This document shows, piece by piece, positions 7,790 through 17,066 of a DNA stretch of 64,000 nucleotides (its first letter is position 1; each line of letters begins with the position of its first letter). Made by a program: the position numbers and the translations under genes. The notes beneath the pieces are model-generated. The model was given only the letters and a program-made list of their open reading frames with translations. It did no database searches and was not told the DNA's origin. Source of the DNA: Natrinema soli. Its GTDB lineage: Archaea > Halobacteriota > Halobacteria > Halobacteriales > Natrialbaceae. Where the stretch lies: the NCBI RefSeq assembly GCF_028618695.1, contig NZ_JAQIVI010000210.1:1-64000 (forward strand), read 5' to 3'.

Positions 7790-7935
7790 CAGTGACAATG
7801 CAGACATCACCACACCGCGAATCGAGTGAATGGAAGAGCCCACAGAGAGGAGACAGGGACTCCTCCCTGCGAGCGATTGGCAATCCACTTGTCACGATAA
7901 AAGCGTGGCGGTGCAACGTCCACACCCTCCCATGA
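7790..7935 (+). promoter_or_regulatory. intergenic promoter region
   Basis: GTCACGATAAAAGCG (about 7891-7905) contains a good TATA box about 35 bases upstream of the ATG at 7936. It probably starts the late transcript that runs into the membrane proteins and terminase. Confidence 0.4.
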
Positions 7936-8136
7936 ATGTCGGCAGGAACAAAGGGACTGATCCGACTCGCGACGGGTTGTCTCCTCGCACTGGGGTATCC
8001 CGGCCTCATCATTGTGATGGCTGGTCAGGACGCACCTCTGACGGCAGCGGCGATCCTGGGCTACCTCGGGATCACTGCGCTCGTCCTCAAGGAGCTCGAC
8101 CCGAACGACGCCATCGAGGCGTGGCGGGGTAAGTAA
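7936..8136 (+). CDS. small two-helix membrane protein
   Basis: A 66-aa protein with helices at about residues 9-28 (LATGCLLALGYPGLIIVMAG) and 33-50 (LTAAAILGYLGITALVLK), then a charged tail. It lies 2 bp upstream of the next membrane protein. Holin or virion-membrane roles are possible but unproven. Confidence 0.6.
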   Translation: MSAGTKGLIRLATGCLLALGYPGLIIVMAGQDAPLTAAAILGYLGITALVLKELDPNDAIEAWRGK

Positions 8137-8138
8137 TC

Positions 8139-8525
8139 ATGTTCGAGTTCCTCGCTGAGTTCTGGGCCTATCTCCAGCTCGATAACAATCTCGCGTGGTT
8201 CGTCGTCGGGTGTGGCTATTTCGTCGTCGCACTGGTCGCCGCGCTCTCACGTCTCGAGTATCCCTGGTGGTTTGTCGTCCTCTACCTGGGCGTCGCCGGC
8301 ACGATCGGCCTCAAGATCACCCAGCCGTTCCTCCTGTCGGACGCGTCATCCCCGTACGCCGATATGCTCCTCATCATCATGGCCGTGTTACTTGGCTTGA
8401 CCCTCTTCGTGATCATCACCCACTACGCACGATATCGCGAGGAGTACGACGACCTCCGGGCGTCCTTCCAGGACGAGCCGGGAAACGGCAACGGCAACAA
8501 CAGCAACGACCCGAGACAGCCATAG
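8139..8525 (+). CDS. three-helix membrane protein
   Basis: A 128-aa protein with helices at about residues 17-38 (NLAWFVVGCGYFVVALVAAL), 43-62 and 74-94 (ADMLLIIMAVLLGLTLFVII), and a cytoplasmic tail ending in an Asn/Gly run. It follows the previous gene immediately. Function unknown; a lysis or host-interaction role fits its place before the terminase. Confidence 0.65.
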   Translation: MFEFLAEFWAYLQLDNNLAWFVVGCGYFVVALVAALSRLEYPWWFVVLYLGVAGTIGLKITQPFLLSDASSPYADMLLIIMAVLLGLTLFVIITHYARYREEYDDLRASFQDEPGNGNGNNSNDPRQP

Positions 8526-8533
8526 CGGTCTCG

Positions 8534-8662
8534 ATGGACGACCCCGAGCGCGGAGAAGACGCCAAGTCCCTCACCGAGGACGGCTGTTACATCCTCTGGG
8601 ACGGCACACCCGAGGGCTGGCTCCGCTGTCGGGACGCGCCGATACTCGAGGACTGGCGGTAG
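8534..8662 (+). CDS. very small hypothetical protein
   Basis: A 42-aa frame (MDDPERGEDAKSLTEDGCYI) that starts 8 bp after the membrane-protein gene and stops 24 bp before the terminase small subunit. It is rich in Trp and Asp and has two Cys. Gene density and spacing support it, but it is too short to be sure. Confidence 0.4.
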   Translation: MDDPERGEDAKSLTEDGCYILWDGTPEGWLRCRDAPILEDWR

Positions 8663-8686
8663 CGACTTTTCAACACAACATCGACC

Positions 8687-9208
8687 ATGAACGATACTGA
8701 ACAGTGCGGGGAAACGAAAGGTAACGGCAAGCCCTGCGAATACGGGGCGAAGTTCGCTGACGGGAAATGCGGAATTCACTCGTCGATCAACGGCGACACG
8801 CAAGGCCGTCCGACGAAGTTCACGGACGAACGGGCCCGGTTGGCGATCGAAGCTGCTCGCGAGGGGAAGAGCAAAGCCGGCTGCGAACGGGCGGCCGGTA
8901 TCGGTCAAGGGACGGTAAACGACTGGCTCGAGCAGAGTTACACATTCGAGACAGAGGACGGCCAACTCGCCAGTTTTTCCCAAGCTTTCGCGCAGGCGCG
9001 CGCAGAGGGTGAGAGCATGTATATCGATGACGGCCGGTCGGAAGACGGTGACACATCGTTCGCGAAGTTCATGCTCTCGAGTTCGTACGGTTATCAAGAG
9101 TCCAAGAAACAAGAGACAGAGCTCACCGGAGAGGGTGGTGGCCCGATCGAGATCTCGTTCACCGAGGAGGTCGTCGAAACGCCTTGGAGTGAAGACGACG
9201 ACGAATGA
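8687..9208 (+). CDS. terS: terminase small subunit with N-terminal zinc finger
   Basis: Recognises viral DNA and directs the large terminase to it during packaging. The 173-aa protein starts with a Cys3His knuckle (C7, C17, C28, H31). Residues 62-85 form a helix-turn-helix (KAGCERAAGIGQGTVNDWLE). The segment SFAKFMLSSSYGYQES with the acidic C-terminus is typical of small terminases. It overlaps terL by ATGA. The zinc knuckle has the same spacing as in the 17067 protein. Confidence 0.8.
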   Translation: MNDTEQCGETKGNGKPCEYGAKFADGKCGIHSSINGDTQGRPTKFTDERARLAIEAAREGKSKAGCERAAGIGQGTVNDWLEQSYTFETEDGQLASFSQAFAQARAEGESMYIDDGRSEDGDTSFAKFMLSSSYGYQESKKQETELTGEGGGPIEISFTEEVVETPWSEDDDE

Positions 9209-10527
9209 GCACCACCACCGCACGCGAGACCGTCTCCTACCAGTGGACGGACTACCAGGCGCACGTCCGCGATCTCCTCGAGGAAAGCGATAACGACGTT
9301 GTCGTCCTCCGAATCGGCTACGGTGGCGGTAAGTCTCGGTGTGGTGCCCAGTGGGTCCACCGCGGGGGGATGAAGGACACTGAGGGCATCGGCGAGAGCC
9401 TGGTGATGGCTCAGGACTACGAGAAGGGCAAGTCCACCACCTACAGCGTCTTTTTCAAAACACTACCCGGAGAGGACACGAACCCGTTCAAGGACGGCGA
9501 TCCGGAGAACTCGCCGATCGTCGACGACTACAACGCCAACGACAAGCGCGTCGTCTACGTGACCGGTCACACCGTCTGGCTCGGTGGTGCCGACAAGTGG
9601 TCGCGGTTCGCCGGTGGAGAGTTCGCCCGGATCTGGTGTGACGAGGTCGCCCACTACCCACCGAAGACAGACCTCTACGACCTCCACCGGATGCTCACCA
9701 CGCGCCAGCGAACCGATGTCGGACCGAACACGACTCTCTGGACGTCGACGGGCAACGGATTCAACCAGTACTACGACATCACCGAGCGCCAGATCCAGCC
9801 AGACGGGGACGGTGGCGAGGAGCTGCTCCCGTGGCGCGATCGCCTCGAGGTCGTCGTCGCCAGCACGGAGCACAACACGCTGCTCCCGAAGGACGGCCTC
9901 GAGAAGATCAAACGCCAGTTCAAGGGGACCGCGAGAGAAGAGCAGGGGCTCCACGGAGGCTTTGCGGCCGCCGAGGGCCTCGTCTACGACCAGTTTTCGC
10001 GGAACCTCCACGTTCGTCCCCGAGACGATATCGAGATCCGCGACGACTGGCGGATGTACGGATACGACTATGGCTGGAAAGACCCGCGCGTCTTGATCGA
10101 GTACGGCAAAACCCACGCCGATCAGTACGTTGCGTGGGACGCCTATCACGTCTCGGGCAAGCCCGTCGATCACGCGATCGAGTGGCTGAGAGACAACGAT
10201 AAGCCCGTTGGGCCGATCTACTGCGATCATGACCCCGAGCATATAGACAAGTTCCGGCAGGCGGGCTACCCGGCCGAGGCGGCGACGAAGGATATAGACG
10301 AAGGGATCGACGAGGTCCAGGCCGTCCTCGAGATGGATGACGAGGGCCGACCGGGCCTTCTCATCGTCGACGGGCTCACCGAACTCATTCAGGAGTTCCA
10401 GAGCTACAAGGAGGACGATGTCGGCACGTCGCGGGCCGAGGATCACTGCCTCGACGTTACCCGCTACAGCGTGATGGGCGATCGATACGTCGAGGACGAT
10501 TCCTACGACCTCACGGGGACGTGGTGA
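9205..10527 (+). CDS. terL: terminase large subunit (packaging ATPase-nuclease)
   Basis: The motor that pumps DNA into the prohead and cuts the concatemer, 440 aa. The Walker A-like motif is IGYGGGKSR (about residues 37-45), Walker B with catalytic Glu is FARIWCDEVAH, and the coupling motif TLWTSTGNG follows. The C-terminal RNase H-fold nuclease is marked by YGYDYGWKDP and later acidic residues (YCDHDPEH). Overlap with terS and position before the portal agree with the assignment. Confidence 0.92.
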   Translation: MSTTTARETVSYQWTDYQAHVRDLLEESDNDVVVLRIGYGGGKSRCGAQWVHRGGMKDTEGIGESLVMAQDYEKGKSTTYSVFFKTLPGEDTNPFKDGDPENSPIVDDYNANDKRVVYVTGHTVWLGGADKWSRFAGGEFARIWCDEVAHYPPKTDLYDLHRMLTTRQRTDVGPNTTLWTSTGNGFNQYYDITERQIQPDGDGGEELLPWRDRLEVVVASTEHNTLLPKDGLEKIKRQFKGTAREEQGLHGGFAAAEGLVYDQFSRNLHVRPRDDIEIRDDWRMYGYDYGWKDPRVLIEYGKTHADQYVAWDAYHVSGKPVDHAIEWLRDNDKPVGPIYCDHDPEHIDKFRQAGYPAEAATKDIDEGIDEVQAVLEMDDEGRPGLLIVDGLTELIQEFQSYKEDDVGTSRAEDHCLDVTRYSVMGDRYVEDDSYDLTGTW

Positions 10528-10535
10528 TTTCAAAT

Positions 10536-11999
10536 ATGAGCAGTAACACTGACGCGAACCGGACAGCCAATGCGGCGGACGACATGTCCCTCCGATGGGG
10601 GCTGTTGAACGAGCTTGGCGAGGATCGGGGCGACCAGGACACGTACGACGTCTTCAACTGGGATCGGAATCCAGATATCGACGATTACTACGCGTCGTTC
10701 TTACGCTCCCGGTATGGAGGTCCGGTAGTCAGGGCACCGGTCGAAACGTCTTGGCGCGACCCCCCGACGGTCACGGACGAACAGGATACCGACACGGATA
10801 CCGAAACCGAGTTCGAGTCGGGCGTCGAGTCACTCGAGAACACGCATCGGATTTGGAACTACGGCAAGCGAGTTGACGTCTTAGCCGGTATCGGGGAGTA
10901 CGGCGTCCTGATCCTCGAGCTCGACGACATCGACGGGCCGGATGGATTCAAGCAGCCAGCGACGGAGGCCAACGAACTGACCGGGTTGCGACCGTTCTCG
11001 CAGAAATCGATCATCGACATCAAGAAAGGCGGGCCGGGGAGTGGTCGCTGGGGCGAGCCGATCGGATATAAAATCGACCTGACCGACGAGGACGACGAGG
11101 AGGACGACGTCGCCACTACGATTTTCCAGAGTGAAGACTCGGAAGACACAACGGACCCTGATGAAATGTGGGTCCATCACTCGAGGGTAATTCACGTCCC
11201 GAGTGACGGTCTCCTCGACGACGAGATCCGGGGTCAGCCCCGCCAAGAGGGGGTCTGGAACACGCTCACGGACATTGAGAAGACGATGGGGAGTGCGGCC
11301 GAACTCGCCTATCGAGCGTCGGCGTGGGGTCTCGCCATCAACATGGCGAAGGACGTCAACCTCCCGGATGGCGGCGATCAGCAGCGCGAACACGTCAACC
11401 GCTGGTATCACGGCCTCGAGCCGATCCTCCGAACCCAGGGGGCCGAGAATATCAAGAACCTCGGCGGCGTGGACATCGACCCGTCGACGATCGTCGAGCC
11501 GAATATCGAGGCCCTAGCAGCCCGGACGGGAATCCCGCAGAAAATCCTCAAGGGTAACGAAAGCGGGGAGACGGCGGGATCACAGGACCTCCGGGAGTTC
11601 TATGGCAAGATCCAGGAGCGTCGCGAGCAGTTCGTGACCCCGCAGATCGTCCGCGCGGTCCTCCAGCGCTTGATCGACCTCGGCGTCCTTTCTGCTCCGG
11701 CGGGTGGTGATTTCGAGATCGAATGGCCGCCGGTCGCCGAACAGGACGAAGAGGAACAGTCGACGATACATCTCAACCGCGCAAAAGTCGCGAACAATCT
11801 CCAGACAGCCGTTCCCGGCTACGGTGGCGAGGAGTGGACCGAGTACGTTGAAGAGGGGACGTTCCCCGATCTCGACCCGCAGGATATCGCCCCGATGGAC
11901 CCCGCTGAGAACGCCGGAGCTCCGCCGGCAGCGAACCAACCGCCGGCCCAACCTCCGCTCCCAGATGGCGGCGAAGACGAAGAGGACGACGATGAATGA
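10536..11999 (+). CDS. portal protein
   Basis: A 487-aa protein, taken from ATG 10536; an in-frame GTG at 10521 overlaps the terL stop and would add five residues. The order WGLLNELGEDR, YGGPVVRAPVETSWRDPPTV, IWNYGKRVDVLAGIGEYGVL and the later ARTGIPQKILKGNESGE match DUF1073-type portals. It forms the DNA-entry ring at one capsid vertex. The C-terminus is acidic and Pro-rich. It overlaps the next gene by ATGA. Confidence 0.88.
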   Translation: MSSNTDANRTANAADDMSLRWGLLNELGEDRGDQDTYDVFNWDRNPDIDDYYASFLRSRYGGPVVRAPVETSWRDPPTVTDEQDTDTDTETEFESGVESLENTHRIWNYGKRVDVLAGIGEYGVLILELDDIDGPDGFKQPATEANELTGLRPFSQKSIIDIKKGGPGSGRWGEPIGYKIDLTDEDDEEDDVATTIFQSEDSEDTTDPDEMWVHHSRVIHVPSDGLLDDEIRGQPRQEGVWNTLTDIEKTMGSAAELAYRASAWGLAINMAKDVNLPDGGDQQREHVNRWYHGLEPILRTQGAENIKNLGGVDIDPSTIVEPNIEALAARTGIPQKILKGNESGETAGSQDLREFYGKIQERREQFVTPQIVRAVLQRLIDLGVLSAPAGGDFEIEWPPVAEQDEEEQSTIHLNRAKVANNLQTAVPGYGGEEWTEYVEEGTFPDLDPQDIAPMDPAENAGAPPAANQPPAQPPLPDGGEDEEDDDE

Positions 12000-12841
12000 G
12001 CTCCCGACAGGAGCCCACATCTACGAAGGGTCTTAGAGAAGATTTCCGAACGGACCTCACAGTCCGATTCCGGGCGTTGAAATCTGCTATTCGCACAACA
12101 GTCGGATATGAGAACGATGCGCTCCAACTCAAACAGTCAGACGACTCGAGTGGGAGTGAGTTGTTCGCAGCTGCGGACGATATCTCACCTTCAGATGGGT
12201 TTCAGTTCACGACGCAAGCAGAGGCCCAAGACGAGTTCATGGGCTGGCTCGACGAGCAGACCGATCGCGGTATTCTCGAGACGATCGAGCGCGAGCGTAT
12301 CCGCGGAGGAGAGCACTACACGGCCCGGTATGTTCGATCGGCCTATTCCCGCGGGATCGATCATGCCGATGCCCAGCTCAACGCCGAGGGCGTCACGGTC
12401 ACGGATGAAACGCTTCAGCAGACGTTCAACCGTGGGATTCACGCCGAACAGTTGCAGGACCTCTACACTCGTTCGTTCGACAATCTCGAGACCGTCACGA
12501 CGGACATGCAAACGGCGGTCCGGCGCAAGCTCGGGACCGGACTCTCGCAGGGCTGGAATCCGCAGAAAACGGCACGGGAGCTTAACGACCGTGTCGACTC
12601 GATCGGAATCACAGACGCAGAACGACTAGCGAGAACTGAGACACTCCACTCGCATAATCAGTCTGCCCTCAATAGATATACCGAACACGGGGTTCAAGAG
12701 GTCGATATTCTGGGACATAACCCGTGTGACATCTGCAAACCGATTGTCAATGGCGGGCCATACCCGATCGATGAGATCCCACGGGGCGGCCCTCCCTTCC
12801 ACCCGAACTGCATGGGTTCTGTCTATCCGGTAGTGGAGTGA
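11996..12841 (+). CDS. SPP1 gp7 / Mu F-like head morphogenesis protein
   Basis: A 281-aa minor head protein next to the portal. The C-terminal domain has the family signature: RTETLHSHNQSALNRYTEHG, then NPCDICKPI and PFHPNCMGSV, where the Cys and His probably bind zinc. The N-terminal half is helical. It probably interacts with the portal during prohead assembly. Gene order portal - gp7 - protease is standard. Confidence 0.85.
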   Translation: MSSRQEPTSTKGLREDFRTDLTVRFRALKSAIRTTVGYENDALQLKQSDDSSGSELFAAADDISPSDGFQFTTQAEAQDEFMGWLDEQTDRGILETIERERIRGGEHYTARYVRSAYSRGIDHADAQLNAEGVTVTDETLQQTFNRGIHAEQLQDLYTRSFDNLETVTTDMQTAVRRKLGTGLSQGWNPQKTARELNDRVDSIGITDAERLARTETLHSHNQSALNRYTEHGVQEVDILGHNPCDICKPIVNGGPYPIDEIPRGGPPFHPNCMGSVYPVVE

Positions 12842-12847
12842 CTGAGG

Positions 12848-14209
12848 GTGCAGACGGTTACAGGCCCGATGACCGCGCGAGCGCGAGGTCCTGCCGGTCA
12901 CTTACACATCCATGACCCAAGCACTATGAGAAACATCACCGTACCGGCACTCACACACGAGCTGAGTGCCGACGCAGACGAGCCGTTCGACCCCGACGGG
13001 GGGCCGTGGACAAGTTCGGGGATCGCCGTCTCTCCAGGGGACGTCCTCCACATGGACGACGGTACGCCCGTCCTCATGACCGAGGAGGAACTCCACAAGG
13101 CCGCGGCGTCGCAGGCCGACGAGCCCCTCTCGGTCGACCACCCAACCGACGAGAACGGGGAGTACATATACCCGCCACCGTCGGACAACTCGCCAGGAAA
13201 AGTCACCGCGGCGGGATACGTCGACGGCGGTCCGAACAAACGCGGCGTGGGCTACGAAACGTCGGTCCACGACCCCGAGATCGCCCGAGGACTCCATGCC
13301 GAGAACTACGAGGTCTCGGTCCATCCTCGCTTTGATTTGGGCGAGGCCGATCCCGATACAGGGGCTTACATCGCCAAGAACATCGAGTTTCGCGATCTCT
13401 CAATCGTCACGAAAGGCGACTCGCCAAGTAACACGGCGAACTGGGGGGCCTCGGCGGAACTGGCGGCCTGGGCCAACCAGACGGACATCGGAGCGGAGAT
13501 CGCCGCATCCGAATCGGCTGACGGGGCTGGTGACCGCGAGAGTCTCGTCAGCAGCGCAGTCAATGGCACGCTCCGGGCACTCGGCCTGGTGCCGGAGGAT
13601 GTGGACACAGCAGACCTCGCGGCGGACGGAGAACAGGGACTGGGATCTGACGAGTCGGCGGATACCGACACGGACACGACCAATTCTGGCGACGACAACC
13701 AGGACACAACCATGAGCAACAGAGATCAACAGATCAAGACGCTCGTCGATAATCACGGCTTCGAGGCAGACGCTCTCGAGGCGATGGGCGACGACCAGAT
13801 CGCGACGATGCACAACGGCCTCATCGGCGGGGACGACCCGGACGGCGAGGACGAAACCGAACAGACTGACACGGAGACCGACGACCGCGAAAACGTCGTC
13901 GAGCTCGATATCGGCGACCACGACTCGGTCGACGACTACATCGCCAAGCAGGCGGAGGCGGCCGTCGCCTCGGCCCAGGAAGAGACCGAACGCGAGGAAC
14001 TCATCGCGACGATCTCCTCGAAGACGGACAAAGACACGGAGGCACTCTCGGAGTGGCCGATCGATGCACTCGAGGACAAGGCTTCGGACCTCTCCTCGGC
14101 GGCTCAGCTTCCGGGCAGCACGGGACGGCACACGAGCACGGTCGTTGCCTCGCATTCGGGCGGGGACGAAGACGCCAGCGCCTACGGAACCGGTGTGGAG
14201 GGTAACTAA
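12848..14209 (+). CDS. prohead protease/scaffold-type protein
   Basis: Up to 453 aa. The N-terminal 200 residues (PLSVDHPTDENGEYIYPP, GVGYETSVHDPEIARGL, NIEFRDLSIVTKGDSPSN) resemble DUF2213/Mu I-type capsid maturation proteins. The acidic, helical remainder resembles a scaffold. An internal ATG at 13711 (MSNRDQQIKTL) could start a separate scaffold, as in Mu and lambda (inference). The start is uncertain: GTG 12848, ATG 12869 and ATG 12926 are all in frame. Confidence 0.75.
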   Translation: MQTVTGPMTARARGPAGHLHIHDPSTMRNITVPALTHELSADADEPFDPDGGPWTSSGIAVSPGDVLHMDDGTPVLMTEEELHKAAASQADEPLSVDHPTDENGEYIYPPPSDNSPGKVTAAGYVDGGPNKRGVGYETSVHDPEIARGLHAENYEVSVHPRFDLGEADPDTGAYIAKNIEFRDLSIVTKGDSPSNTANWGASAELAAWANQTDIGAEIAASESADGAGDRESLVSSAVNGTLRALGLVPEDVDTADLAADGEQGLGSDESADTDTDTTNSGDDNQDTTMSNRDQQIKTLVDNHGFEADALEAMGDDQIATMHNGLIGGDDPDGEDETEQTDTETDDRENVVELDIGDHDSVDDYIAKQAEAAVASAQEETEREELIATISSKTDKDTEALSEWPIDALEDKASDLSSAAQLPGSTGRHTSTVVASHSGGDEDASAYGTGVEGN

Positions 14210-14211
14210 CG

Positions 14212-14691
14212 ATGGCTAACAGTATTTTCGCGAAGCTTCTGGGTCAGGGAGACTATCTCGAATACCCGGCAGCTACGGGCGCGGCGATCGAACCGGGAAT
14301 GGGCCTCGAGCGCATCACTGAAAGCGGCGAGACGGTCGTCCAGCCAGTCTCGACGGCGGATGCCAATTCGACGCTCATCGCTCGCGAGCAGCGCAACCCG
14401 CCTCGGATGGGCGACGGTAATCCCGTCGACCAAGCCTACAGCGGCGGCGACAACGTCGAATCGCGGTCCTTCCAGGAAGCGGAGGAAGCACGACTTCGAC
14501 TCGCTGCGGGTACTGATCTCGCGACGGCCGCGAACGCGAACGTCTCGGCGCACGATGAGCTCGGATGGAACAGTGACGGCACGCTCGTCAAGGGCGGGTC
14601 GAACCCGAAGTACGAGGCACTCGAAGCAGTCGACAACTCGGCCGCTGCCTCGGGAGAGCATGCACTGATTCTCGTCAAGCAGCTGGAGTAA
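14212..14691 (+). CDS. probable capsid decoration/stabilisation protein
   Basis: A 159-aa protein directly before the major capsid gene. The beta-rich start (YLEYPAATGAAIEPGMGLER) and the body (AREQRNPPRMGDGNPVDQAY) are like DUF2190-type or D-like decoration proteins, which fill this position in many caudoviruses. Assigned by position and composition. Confidence 0.6.
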   Translation: MANSIFAKLLGQGDYLEYPAATGAAIEPGMGLERITESGETVVQPVSTADANSTLIAREQRNPPRMGDGNPVDQAYSGGDNVESRSFQEAEEARLRLAAGTDLATAANANVSAHDELGWNSDGTLVKGGSNPKYEALEAVDNSAAASGEHALILVKQLE

Positions 14692-14698
14692 TCTACTA

Positions 14699-15844
14699 AT
14701 GAGTACTAACACCGCAAACGCAACCGTTAGCGACCCGAACAGTTTCCAGTCGGAAGCGTCGATGCTCCACGAGCAGGCGCTTTTCAACCCTCGTCCTGAC
14801 CAGCGAAAGGCCGCACTGACAGAGATCCGAAAACAGTCGCCGTTCAGCCCTGAGCAGTGGGCTCAGTTCGACCTCGCGGCCGGCATCCGCTCGGAAGAGC
14901 AGGTCAAAAACGACCTCGAGCTGACTGCCGATTCGACGATGCCGGTCAACTCGTGGATCAACTACGAGGACGACGTCCTCACTGAGCACGACTCGAGTCC
15001 GAACACGCTCCAGTATCTCATCGGTGCTGGCTTCAGCACTCCGTCGACGCTGGCGCGGTACGCTCACGTCCAGCCGATGAGCCACGGTGGCGAGCAGGAA
15101 GCGGACATCAGCATGAACGCGCGCTCGCGATCCCGTCAGGACCTCCCAAGCTACGGTCTGGATGGGGTCGGCCTGCCGATCATCCACAGCGACTGGGAGA
15201 TTGACAGCCGAGAGTTCCAGGCCTCGCAGGAGTTCGGCGAGGATATCGACGTCCGCGTTGCGGGAGACGCTCGCGACGCGATCGAGGACACCGAGGATGA
15301 ACTCCTCTTCGGCGGCTGGGGTGGGTCGGTTCAGACCCGCGACGGCCCCTTCGGCGTCCGCGGCCTCAACGTCGATAACGACTACGTCCTCAGCGGATCC
15401 GCCGCTGGCGACTTCGGCACTGCCCAGAACGTGATCGACACGTTCGTCGGAATCCACCAAGAGTTCGAGGGGCAGGACGAGACAGACGCTCCCTCACCCC
15501 GGCAGACGGGGGCGATCGCCCTGATCCCTTCCCCGCAGTACACCGAGCTCACGCTCCAGGACTACGAAACGAGCGCTACGGACGAGCCTCTCATGGAACG
15601 GCTGCAGCGCAAATTCCCGTACATGACGTTCATCGAAGCGCCGCGTCTCACGCCGGGTAACATCGTCGTGATGCTCAACGATACGCGATACTTCGAGGTT
15701 GTCGTCGCGCAGGGCATCACTTCGACGTCGTGGGACGTTGACGGTGGCTTTGGCCGCCGGAGCAAGATGCTCGCCTCGCGTATCCCGTGGGTCAAGGAAC
15801 AGCCCGACGGCATCTACGGCATCGCACGCCGGACGGGGGCATGA
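14699..15844 (+). CDS. major capsid protein, probably HK97 fold
   Basis: A 381-aa protein in the canonical capsid slot. It has a helical N-arm (residues 20-75), a spine-like central region, PIIHSDWEIDSREFQ, a P-domain segment with GDARDAIEDTEDELLFGG, and a beta-rich end (PGNIVVMLNDTRYFEVVVAQ). The layout matches DUF2184/encapsulin-like coat proteins. It builds the icosahedral shell. The next gene's start overlaps its stop. Confidence 0.82.
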   Translation: MSTNTANATVSDPNSFQSEASMLHEQALFNPRPDQRKAALTEIRKQSPFSPEQWAQFDLAAGIRSEEQVKNDLELTADSTMPVNSWINYEDDVLTEHDSSPNTLQYLIGAGFSTPSTLARYAHVQPMSHGGEQEADISMNARSRSRQDLPSYGLDGVGLPIIHSDWEIDSREFQASQEFGEDIDVRVAGDARDAIEDTEDELLFGGWGGSVQTRDGPFGVRGLNVDNDYVLSGSAAGDFGTAQNVIDTFVGIHQEFEGQDETDAPSPRQTGAIALIPSPQYTELTLQDYETSATDEPLMERLQRKFPYMTFIEAPRLTPGNIVVMLNDTRYFEVVVAQGITSTSWDVDGGFGRRSKMLASRIPWVKEQPDGIYGIARRTGA

Positions 15845-16200
15845 TGACTGACTCCATCACGGTCCGCGTGGTCCGGAACCAGTTCTGGCACGACGGCGAG
15901 GCCCGGACGCCGGACAGCGATCCATTCGAGGTCGAGGAATCGGTCGCCGCGGACCATCCTCGGACACTCGAGCGCGTGGATGACGGTGGCGACGTCGACG
16001 GCGGTAGCGATGAAGCCGATGGGACCTCGGCCGACCCCGGAGAGCATACGATCGACGAACTCGAGGCCAAGCTCGAGGATGTCGACGACCCCGAGGTACT
16101 TCGCGAACTCGTAAATCTCGAGAGAAGTCAAAAGAACCGCGACGGCGCACTTGATGCGATCGAGGCCCGTCTCGACGAGCTCGAAGGCAGCGAGGAGTAA
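15841..16200 (+). CDS. hypothetical head-region protein
   Basis: Up to 119 aa (ATG 15841, or ATG 15844). A short beta-rich N-terminus (ITVRVVRNQFWHDGEARTPD) is followed by an acidic linker and a C-terminal coiled coil (residues 75-117). The N-terminus resembles small head fibre or connector accessories seen beside haloviral capsid genes. No firm family. Confidence 0.6.
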   Translation: MMTDSITVRVVRNQFWHDGEARTPDSDPFEVEESVAADHPRTLERVDDGGDVDGGSDEADGTSADPGEHTIDELEAKLEDVDDPEVLRELVNLERSQKNRDGALDAIEARLDELEGSEE

Positions 16201-16203
16201 CCC

Positions 16204-16611
16204 ATGCCCCGAACGGACGTCTCAAACGTTCGGATGGAACTCGAGGCCGACGGCTACGAGCTCGAGGCTATCACGAATATCCAGATCGAGACCGTTGGGA
16301 TCTCGCCGGCAGAGCTCGAGGTCGACGAGAATCTCGCAGATACCGGGATGTCCGAGCGACGTCTCGAACACATCGAGTGCTACCTCGCAGGACACTTCAT
16401 CCTCTCGAGTGGTATCAACGAGCTCCGGCAAATCGACAGCGAGACTCTCTCGGATGGCTCCTCGGCGAGTTACTCGGGCGACCGCGATCACACGGACTAC
16501 CGCTCGACGAGTCTCGGCCAAAAGGCGATCCTGATGGATGAGAGTGGCACGCTGCGTGACGCGGACAAGCTAGACGGCTCGATCCGGGCGTCCAACGTCC
16601 GAGGGGCCTAA
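16204..16611 (+). CDS. head-tail connector (adaptor) protein
   Basis: A 135-aa protein in the gp6/gp15-type adaptor slot. The text LEHIECYLAGHFILSSGINE with the following polar loop, and STSLGQKAILMDESGTLRD near the end, are seen in haloviral head-tail joining proteins. It probably forms a ring below the portal. Assigned from position and sequence character. Confidence 0.6.
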   Translation: MPRTDVSNVRMELEADGYELEAITNIQIETVGISPAELEVDENLADTGMSERRLEHIECYLAGHFILSSGINELRQIDSETLSDGSSASYSGDRDHTDYRSTSLGQKAILMDESGTLRDADKLDGSIRASNVRGA

Positions 16612-16615
16612 TCAT

Positions 16616-17065
16616 ATGACCCGCATCCGCCCGACCCATCATCTGAGCTCGACGGGCGAGACTCCCGTCTCGTGTTCGGGCGATGGCGACTGCCCAGGCA
16701 ACACGACGTGCGATCCCGAGACTGGGCAGTGTGTCGACGCCTATGAGACGCCGATCACGGAGCCGACCGACATTATCGGCGGCAAGGCCGGCGACTCGAT
16801 CCCCGTCCGTTTCCATCCGCAGGGCGCGAATATCGACCTCGGGATAGCGCGGACGGCGACCGGCGAAGACGTCCAGCGGAGCCCGGTCATCGAGGCCCAA
16901 GGAGATCTCTCCGGCGTCTTGTCGGAAGGGAACACAATCGCACTCGAGGCGATCGTCGACGGACACGACGATTACGACGATCTCGAAGCCCGCGCCGTCC
17001 TCGAGATTTACGGCGCGCAACGCTCCCGGCCACAGAAAACACTCATCGAAACAGAGGAGCACTGA
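16616..17065 (+). CDS. virion protein with Cys-rich knot
   Basis: A 149-aa protein. Four Cys lie between residues 20 and 39 (CSGDGDC, TTCDPETGQC), a spacing fit for disulfides or metal. The remainder (DIIGGKAGDSIPVRFHPQGA, then strands) looks like a beta-sandwich. It sits between the adaptor and tail-completion genes. Function unknown. Confidence 0.55.
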   Translation: MTRIRPTHHLSSTGETPVSCSGDGDCPGNTTCDPETGQCVDAYETPITEPTDIIGGKAGDSIPVRFHPQGANIDLGIARTATGEDVQRSPVIEAQGDLSGVLSEGNTIALEAIVDGHDDYDDLEARAVLEIYGAQRSRPQKTLIETEEH

Positions 17066-17066
17066 C

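Noticed and set aside
7322..7888. 188-codon minus-strand open frame
   Set aside because: It lies opposite the 7490 membrane-protein gene and its promoter, has poor haloarchaeal codon character and no promoter.
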